DNA of 5,006 bases from Candidatus Dormiibacterota bacterium (GTDB taxonomy: Bacteria; Chloroflexota; Dormibacteria; Dormibacterales; Dormibacteraceae), in assembly GCA_003151665.1 (NCBI GenBank), contig PLYD01000194.1, positions 1-5,006 of the forward strand. The letters run 5' to 3'. Positions 1 to 3,451 of the stretch are shown piece after piece. The stretch's first letter is position 1, and each line of letters starts with the position of its first letter. The notes under the pieces are model-generated. The model was not told where the DNA came from and did not search any database. It saw only the letters and a list, made by a program, of their open reading frames with translations. The translations under genes and the position numbers were made by a program.

Positions 1-684
1 GCCTTCCGACCAGCGCAGAGCACCGCCCCAATTCCGAAATCGGTTGCGATCCTCGGTCTAGCCGGAGGCACGTCGGCCAGGCAGTACCGCCTCGCATATG
101 GCAGCCAGATCGACATCACCGGGGTCGAGATCGATCCCGAAATCCTCGCCATCGGTCATCGCTATTTCCACCTCGGCGATGCCGGCGCGCACGAAGTCCT
201 GGCAGACGCCCGTTACTGGCTCGACACACAAGCGGGGAAGTACGACGTGATCGTGCTCGATGCTTACCGGCAACCCTACATTCCGTTCCATCTGACGACC
301 AAGGAATTTTTCCAGCAAGTTCGCGCCCACCTCAATCCTGGTGGTGTTGCCGCCGTCAATGTTGGCCGGACCGCAACCGACTACCGGCTCGTGGACGCCA
401 TCGCCAGCACCATGGCGGCCGTGTACCCGAATGTTTATCTCATCGACGATCCCAACTTCACCAACACGCTCGTCTTCGGGACCACAGAGCCGGTGACGAT
501 GCAGGACGTGGAGCACAACCTGGGCCTGGTGAATTCTCCGTTGGCAACCGACGTCGCGCAGGCGACGCTTTCGGGGGGCTGGCTCAAACCATCGCCGTAC
601 CGCGGCCAGGTCTTTACAGACGACCTGGCGCCGGTGGAGCGCCTGATCGACGAGATCATCTTCAGCTACGTGTCAGGGCGCTGA
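1..684 (+). CDS. Spermidine-synthase-like aminopropyltransferase-fold protein, 5'-truncated by the window edge
   Basis: The reading frame is open from base 1 to the TGA at 682-684, giving 227 visible residues; the start lies outside the window. The visible part has a class I methyltransferase-like nucleotide fold as in the SpeE family. A glycine-rich loop, GLAGGTSARQY, lies at visible residues 19-29. The acidic residue after strand 2 is in GVEIDPE (E43), followed by ADARYWL (D69) and then YDVIVLDAY with D87 at the catalytic aspartate position. The end, FTDDLAPVE, resembles the C-terminus of bacterial spermidine-synthase-like proteins that are often fused to a membrane domain. True spermidine synthases read D-x-x-D-P here; this protein continues RQPYIPFHLTT, so the second Asp is missing. 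That makes genuine polyamine synthesis doubtful. Any N-terminal membrane region would lie upstream of the window. The family is clear; the substrate is not. It converges with the thioesterase gene, with 2 bp between the stop codons. Confidence 0.85.
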   Translation, partial: AFRPAQSTAPIPKSVAILGLAGGTSARQYRLAYGSQIDITGVEIDPEILAIGHRYFHLGDAGAHEVLADARYWLDTQAGKYDVIVLDAYRQPYIPFHLTTKEFFQQVRAHLNPGGVAAVNVGRTATDYRLVDAIASTMAAVYPNVYLIDDPNFTNTLVFGTTEPVTMQDVEHNLGLVNSPLATDVAQATLSGGWLKPSPYRGQVFTDDLAPVERLIDEIIFSYVSGR

Positions 685-686
685 CT

Positions 687-1145
687 CTAGGCAGGGGGGT
701 TTAGTTCTCCCTGCACACGCTGGCCGGCGAGCTCTTGCTCCTGCTCCAGGCACAGCAGGCGCACGCGGCCCGTGGCGACGATGCGCTCCTGGTCATCCAG
801 CACCCGAGCTTCCCAGATCTGGGTGCGGCGCCCGCGAGTGATGGGCGTGGAGATCGCATGCAGCTTGGCGCCGGCGCGCACCGCGCGAACGAAGCTCGTG
901 TTGTTCTCGATACCGACCACCGATTGTTTGCGGGGCAATGCGACCAGCGCGGCGCCGATCGATGCGAGCGATTCGATGAGCCCGCAGTGCACCCCGCCAT
1001 GGACGATTCCGTAACCCTGGAGGTGCTCCGGTCCCACGGTCAGCTCGGCGCGAACCTCGTCGACTGTCGCATTGGTGATGGTCACGCCCATGGCTTGCAG
1101 CCATCCATCGGCCAGGTCGTTCACGCGCTTGGCGAAGTCGCTCAC
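687..1145 (-). CDS. PaaI-family hotdog-fold thioesterase
   Basis: A complete 152-residue protein from a GTG start at 1145-1143 to TAG at 689-687. The length is typical of single-domain hotdog acyl-CoA thioesterases (4HBT/PaaI superfamily). The signature stretch is GYGIVHGGVHCGLIES at residues 44-59. HGG lies at 49-51, and E58 sits where the 4-hydroxybenzoyl-CoA thioesterase group of this fold has its catalytic Glu. The following SLASIGAAL helix and the later VVGIENNTSFVRAVRAG strand region also fit. The family hydrolyses acyl- or aryl-CoA thioesters in the cytosol; the substrate cannot be read from the sequence. The last 20 or so residues (EQEQELAGQ...) are a polar tail beyond the core fold. 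There is no Shine-Dalgarno sequence next to the GTG (CATCTCTTTC precedes it), and no better in-frame start was found, so the start is less certain than the family. The gene stands alone on its strand in this window. Confidence 0.9.
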   Translation of the reverse strand: MSDFAKRVNDLADGWLQAMGVTITNATVDEVRAELTVGPEHLQGYGIVHGGVHCGLIESLASIGAALVALPRKQSVVGIENNTSFVRAVRAGAKLHAISTPITRGRRTQIWEARVLDDQERIVATGRVRLLCLEQEQELAGQRVQGELNPPA

Positions 1146-1164
1146 GAAAGAGATGGTGGCACGA

Positions 1165-1197
1165 TCCGGACATAAGACGAAGGCCGGGAATCCCGGC
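1165..1197 (-). terminator. Short hairpin just upstream of the thioesterase gene, possible second terminator
   Basis: The 15-base palindrome at 1183-1197 (GCCGGGA-A-TCCCGGC) can form a 6-bp GC-rich stem with an AAT loop. On the - strand it is followed by CTTCGTCTTATG, which is only moderately U-rich. It resembles the larger hairpin at 1214-1240 and shares the flanking AAGACGAAG with it, so the two look like diverged copies. It could be a weak backup terminator or a 5'-UTR hairpin of the thioesterase gene. Confidence 0.4.
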
Positions 1198-1200
1198 TGA

Positions 1201-1240
1201 ATTAATAAAAAGACGAAGGGCCGGACAATCCGGCCCTTCG
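1201..1240 (-). terminator. Rho-independent terminator reading on the - strand
   Basis: A perfect inverted repeat of 11 bp pairs 1214-1224 with 1230-1240 around ACAAT. One extra A-T pair can close it to a CAA loop. Read on the - strand, the stem is followed at once by TCTTTTTATTAAT (1213-1201), a good U-rich tail. Read on the + strand it is followed by CTGTCGACG, which has no T run. The polarity is therefore clearly -. It stops a transcript that enters from the right, where no - strand protein gene is visible, and it lies 69 bp before the thioesterase start. Confidence 0.75.
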
Positions 1241-1257
1241 CTGTCGACGTTCGCAGT

Positions 1258-1384
1258 GCTTCCGCCTCCGACTCCAGGAGCCGGTTCCGGAAATGGAAGC
1301 CCTAGAGGCTCACGTCCTCCCGAGCTCCCGGCTGGCAAACGAGGCGGCTGGCACCACGATTCGGTTTATCCAAGCTTCCGCCTC
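1258..1384. repeat. 11-bp direct repeat flanking its own complement (alternative pairing)
   Basis: GCTTCCGCCTC occurs exactly at 1258-1268 and again at 1374-1384. Between them, GAGGCGG at 1341-1347 is complementary to the CCGCCTC part of both copies. The middle segment can therefore pair with only one copy at a time, in RNA of either strand. This is the arrangement seen in attenuators and riboswitch expression platforms, though it could also reflect a chance duplication. Confidence 0.6.
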
Positions 1385-1393
1385 ACCTCCTTT
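1384..1393 (-). promoter_or_regulatory. Perfect Shine-Dalgarno-like decamer on the - strand
   Basis: The - strand reads AAAGGAGGTG, fully complementary to the conserved bacterial 16S rRNA 3' end (CACCUCCUUU). No convincing gene follows. The nearest possible start is a TTG at 1373-1371, 12 nt after GGAGG, opening a 23-codon ORF that ends with TAG at 1304-1302. Its peptide begins MDKPNRGASRL and has no recognisable features. No real gene in this window has an SD this strong, so it stands out. It may be a ribosome-binding site of a tiny ORF, part of the candidate RNA, or chance. Confidence 0.3.
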
Positions 1394-1453
1394 GCCCAGT
1401 GGGCAATGAACTTCGCGGTGGAGTGTACCAGCGACCACTCCCACCCGCCCAAC

Positions 1454-1459
1454 TACACT
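1454..1459 (+). promoter_or_regulatory. Possible -10 box for the galactose operon
   Basis: TACACT fits the TAnnnT pattern of a -10 element, and its last base is 9 nt before the ATG of the small ORF. If used, transcription would begin within a few bases of that ATG, giving a nearly leaderless mRNA. That would agree with the absence of any Shine-Dalgarno sequence there. No clear -35 hexamer is seen 16-19 bp upstream, so the call is tentative. Confidence 0.25.
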
Positions 1460-1468
1460 TTTCGCTCG

Positions 1469-1627
1469 ATGCCCCGCAGCCAGAGCGCTCACGCGACCGC
1501 GCCGAAGGTGGAGGTCGTTCGCGAGGTGAGGCCGCCGCGCCGGACAAGCAGCGCGACGAAGCGACTCAGCAAGCGGGTTGTGCTGAAGACCGACGGTCGC
1601 TACCTCATCTACTACGAAAAGCCTTGA
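1469..1627 (+). CDS. Small basic 52-residue protein of unknown function, coupled to galT
   Basis: An ATG at 1469-1471 opens 52 codons ending at TGA 1625-1627. The last codon and stop overlap the galT start as TTGA, so translation of galT is probably coupled to it. The protein is strongly basic (13 Lys/Arg against 4 Asp/Glu). It has a flexible Ser/Ala/Pro-rich N-terminus, a middle rich in Arg and Thr (residues 18-36), and a more hydrophobic, probably beta-stranded end, VVLKTDGRYLIYYEKP. This end looks like real protein rather than frame noise. There is no signal peptide or membrane segment. No Shine-Dalgarno sequence precedes the ATG; a leaderless mRNA or a downstream GTG (1508) are alternatives. 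I do not recognise a named family. The charge suggests nucleic-acid or ribosome contact, or a regulatory role for the operon, but that is inference. Confidence 0.6.
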   Translation: MPRSQSAHATAPKVEVVREVRPPRRTSSATKRLSKRVVLKTDGRYLIYYEKP

Positions 1628-2532
1628 GCGAGCTCCGCTGGCATCCCCTGCTGGAGGAGTGGGTCACCGTCGCGCCGTGGCGGCAGGACCGCACCTACCA
1701 TCCTCCCGCTGACCACTGTCCGCTTTGTCCCACCAGGCGGGGTCATCTCGAAACCGAAATACCTGAGACCGATTACCACATCGCGGTCTTCGAGAACCGC
1801 TTCCCGTCCTTCACCGGCGAGCAGGGGCGTTGCGAGGTCGTCTGCTACACGCCGGATCACGACTCATCTCTCGGAGAACAGTCGGTCGAGCACATACAGG
1901 ACCTCATCGAGGTCTGGCGCGACCGCACCGAAGAGCTCGGCCGCCTTCCAAATGTCCGCTACGTCTACATCTTCGAAAACCGCGGCGAGGCGATCGGGGT
2001 GACGCTGAGCCACCCTCACGGACAGATCTATGCATATCCCTTCGTGCCGCCTGTCATGCAGCACGAGCTGAGGGCACATGCACGCCACAAGCGCTCAACC
2101 GGCCGCTGCATTTACTGCGACGTGCTCGCGGGAGAGATGGGAGGCGAGCGCACCGTGCTCCGCGACGAGCACTGGATTGCCTTTGTGCCACCGTTTGCGC
2201 GGTGGCCGTATGAGGTGCACATCGCTCCCTTGAGACATCGAACCGGACTCCTCGACCTCGACCACGAAGACATCGAATCATTCGCCAGAATTCTCAAAGG
2301 CATGCTGCAGAAGTACGACCGGCTCTTCGACCTACCGCTGCCCTACGTGATGGCGATGCACCAGAAGCCGCCTGGACGCCGCGGACCAGATCATCACTTT
2401 CATGTCGAGTTCTATCCCCCCAACCGAAGTCGGGACAAGCTCAAGTACCTCGCGGGCTCGGAGCTTGGCGCGGGAGCATTCATAGTCGATGCCCGCGCCG
2501 AAGACACCGCTGCGGAGCTGCGTGGGCTCTAG
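1624..2532 (+). CDS. galT: Galactose-1-phosphate uridylyltransferase
   Basis: A complete 302-residue GalT of the Leloir pathway. It swaps UMP between UDP-glucose and galactose-1-phosphate in the cytosol. The start is TTG at 1624, giving SELRWHPLLEEWVTVAP, the usual GalT N-terminus; the frame stays open further upstream, but that sequence is not GalT-like. CPLC (C32, C35) is the zinc-binding pair, and H79 in TPDHD matches the third ligand. FENRFP is at 56-61. The active site SHPHGQ has H130 as probable zinc ligand, H132 as the UMP-accepting nucleophile (His166 in E. coli) and Q134. A second CxxC, C162/C165, begins the C-terminal half. HFHVEFYPP near the end is the conserved H-x-H strand. All key residues are intact, so the enzyme should be active. 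Length is near that of compact bacterial GalTs. The gene overlaps the small ORF by 4 nt and galK by 11 nt. Only a weak GAAAAG precedes the TTG, consistent with coupled translation. Confidence 0.96.
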   Translation: MSELRWHPLLEEWVTVAPWRQDRTYHPPADHCPLCPTRRGHLETEIPETDYHIAVFENRFPSFTGEQGRCEVVCYTPDHDSSLGEQSVEHIQDLIEVWRDRTEELGRLPNVRYVYIFENRGEAIGVTLSHPHGQIYAYPFVPPVMQHELRAHARHKRSTGRCIYCDVLAGEMGGERTVLRDEHWIAFVPPFARWPYEVHIAPLRHRTGLLDLDHEDIESFARILKGMLQKYDRLFDLPLPYVMAMHQKPPGRRGPDHHFHVEFYPPNRSRDKLKYLAGSELGAGAFIVDARAEDTAAELRGL

Positions 2533-3451
2533 CGAAGGAACGTGGCTGGGGCGCGCGCCTGGCCGCGTGAACCTGATCGGCGAGCATGTTGACTACCTGG
2601 GCGGGGTGGTGCTGCCGGCCGCGATCAACCGTCACACGGAGGTCACCGGGCGTCCCGCCGCCGAATGGTCGATCAGCAGCCGGGTGAAAGGTGGGCTGGC
2701 GTACATCCGCGCGATGGGTGAAGAGCTCGGCGTCGGGCCGCAGTCGGTGAGCGTGCGATCAAACATTCCATCGGGATCCGGGCTCAGCTCCTCGGCTGCG
2801 CTGCTCGTGGCAATTGCGGCGGGGCTCAAGCCCGAGATGGACGGAGCCGAGGCGGCCCTCGCCTGCCAGAGAGCCGAGCAGCGTGCGACTGGCGTGCAGG
2901 TCGGCGTTATGGACCAGTTCGCGTCGGCGCTCGGGCGCAAAGGTCATGCGTTGCTGCTCGACTGCGGAACCCTCAACTACCGCGCCGTCCCCTTTCCGGG
3001 CGAGCTGCTGATCGCCATCATCGATTCCGGCGAGCACCGCTCCCTGGCACACACGCCTTACAACGAGCGGCGTCGCGAGGCCGAGGCCGGTCAGCCCAAT
3101 CGACGCCGGCACGTGGTTTCGGAAATCGCCCGAGTGCACGACTTCGTTGACGCGTTGGACAATCGCGACTTCGACAGGCTCGGCAGGCTCCTTAAGGAGT
3201 CACATGTCAGCCTGCGTGACGATTTCGAAGTCTCGACTCCCCACGTCGACGCCCTGGTCGACAAGGCATGGGCGGCACCCGGGTGCTATGGAGCTCGGAT
3301 CATGGGCGCCGGGTTTGGGGGCAGCATCCTTGCCCTGATCCGGCGTGGCGCCGAGAAAGCGCTGGCCGCCGCCGTCGAGAGACCGATCATCGTCTGTTCC
3401 ACAGCCGACGGCGCCTTCGTTTCGGCGCGCGCGCGAGGCGGCGCAGCGTGA
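2522..3451 (+). CDS. galK: Galactokinase, unusually compact (GHMP kinase)
   Basis: Phosphorylates galactose at C1 with ATP, feeding GalT. I chose the GTG at 2522-2524, which has GGAG 4 nt upstream inside galT; this gives 309 residues beginning VGSSEGTWLGRAPGR. An in-frame ATG at 2489 would add 11 residues but lacks a well-spaced ribosome site. The galactokinase signature GRVNLIGEHVDY is at residues 14-25. The GHMP ATP loop IPSGSGLSSSAAL is at 82-94, and GVMDQF carries the catalytic base D131. PYNERR is at 179-184, RRRHVVSE at 194-201, and the third GHMP motif GARIMGAGFGGS at about 257-268. All catalytic motifs are present. The protein is some 70 residues shorter than E. coli GalK. One gap falls between the sugar-binding N-terminus and the ATP loop; another, of about 25-30 residues, falls between YNERR and RRRH. 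The frame is continuous, so this is a compact variant rather than a frameshifted gene. It ends in a GTGA overlap with the GH2 gene. Confidence 0.95.
   Translation: MGSSEGTWLGRAPGRVNLIGEHVDYLGGVVLPAAINRHTEVTGRPAAEWSISSRVKGGLAYIRAMGEELGVGPQSVSVRSNIPSGSGLSSSAALLVAIAAGLKPEMDGAEAALACQRAEQRATGVQVGVMDQFASALGRKGHALLLDCGTLNYRAVPFPGELLIAIIDSGEHRSLAHTPYNERRREAEAGQPNRRRHVVSEIARVHDFVDALDNRDFDRLGRLLKESHVSLRDDFEVSTPHVDALVDKAWAAPGCYGARIMGAGFGGSILALIRRGAEKALAAAVERPIIVCSTADGAFVSARARGGAA

Larger units (their letters stand above)
1241..1400 (-). ncRNA. Candidate structured small RNA or thioesterase leader RNA; family not recognised
   Basis: This block lies between protein genes and feeds into the - strand terminator at 1240-1214. 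Its ends pair over long range: GTGC 1256-1259 with GCAC 1351-1354, and CCGCCTC 1262-1268 with GAGGCGG 1341-1347, separated by a small internal loop. Inside, AGCCGG 1279-1284 can pair with CCGGCT 1328-1333, leaving short hairpins at the centre. The closing stem alone is 11 bp over roughly 100 nt. A terminator without a protein gene in front of it suggests a free-standing RNA of about 160-210 nt, or a 5' leader of the thioesterase with an attenuator. The 5' end is unknown: a TACACT -10-like box on the - strand (1427-1422) would start it near 1415. I compared it by eye with tRNA, tmRNA, SRP RNA, 6S RNA and common riboswitch motifs and found no convincing match. The boundaries given are approximate. 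Confidence 0.4.

Noticed and set aside
735..1175. 146-codon + strand frame opposite the thioesterase
   Set aside because: It is the complement of a gene with clear family motifs and encodes a low-information, His/Asp/Arg-rich product.
793..1338. 181-codon - strand frame crossing the thioesterase gene and the terminators
   Set aside because: It lies out of frame over a clear hotdog thioesterase and reads through both terminator hairpins; its Arg-rich composition is typical of a GC-rich shadow frame.
1262..1354. SRP (4.5S) RNA on the + strand, suggested by TTCCGGAAATGGAAGCC and the long closing stem
   Set aside because: The SRP core needs CCGGAAGGAAGC with a GNRA-like tetraloop at the apex. 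Here two extra bases interrupt it, and the motif is far from the centre of the closing stem.
1341..1384. T-box riboswitch core, from CTGGCACCACG followed by a hairpin
   Set aside because: UGGNACC is present, but the flanks match only partly, no stem I with specifier loop is recognisable upstream, and the downstream genes are not amino-acid or tRNA related.
1340..1393. Remnant of a 16S rRNA 3' end (GGCTGG ... CACCTCCTTT)
   Set aside because: Only the terminal ten bases match; the preceding helix 45 sequence of 16S rRNA is absent.
1302..1492. Short - strand reading frames, including a 60-codon frame at 1310-1492
   Set aside because: The 60-codon frame has no Shine-Dalgarno sequence at its start and an unremarkable composition, and it overlaps the structured block and the likely + strand promoter. 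The 23-codon frame is kept only as a possibility under the Shine-Dalgarno finding.
1399..1623. N-terminal extension of GalT back to a GTG at 1399
   Set aside because: The 75 extra residues do not resemble GalT, would overlap the small ORF completely, and GalT homology begins exactly at the TTG at 1624.
2489..2521. Upstream ATG start for galK
   Set aside because: It would lengthen the overlap with galT, and its nearest GGGAG is 13 nt away. The GTG at 2522 has GGAG 4 nt upstream and fits the usual short lead before the GRVNLIGEH motif. It is not fully excluded.
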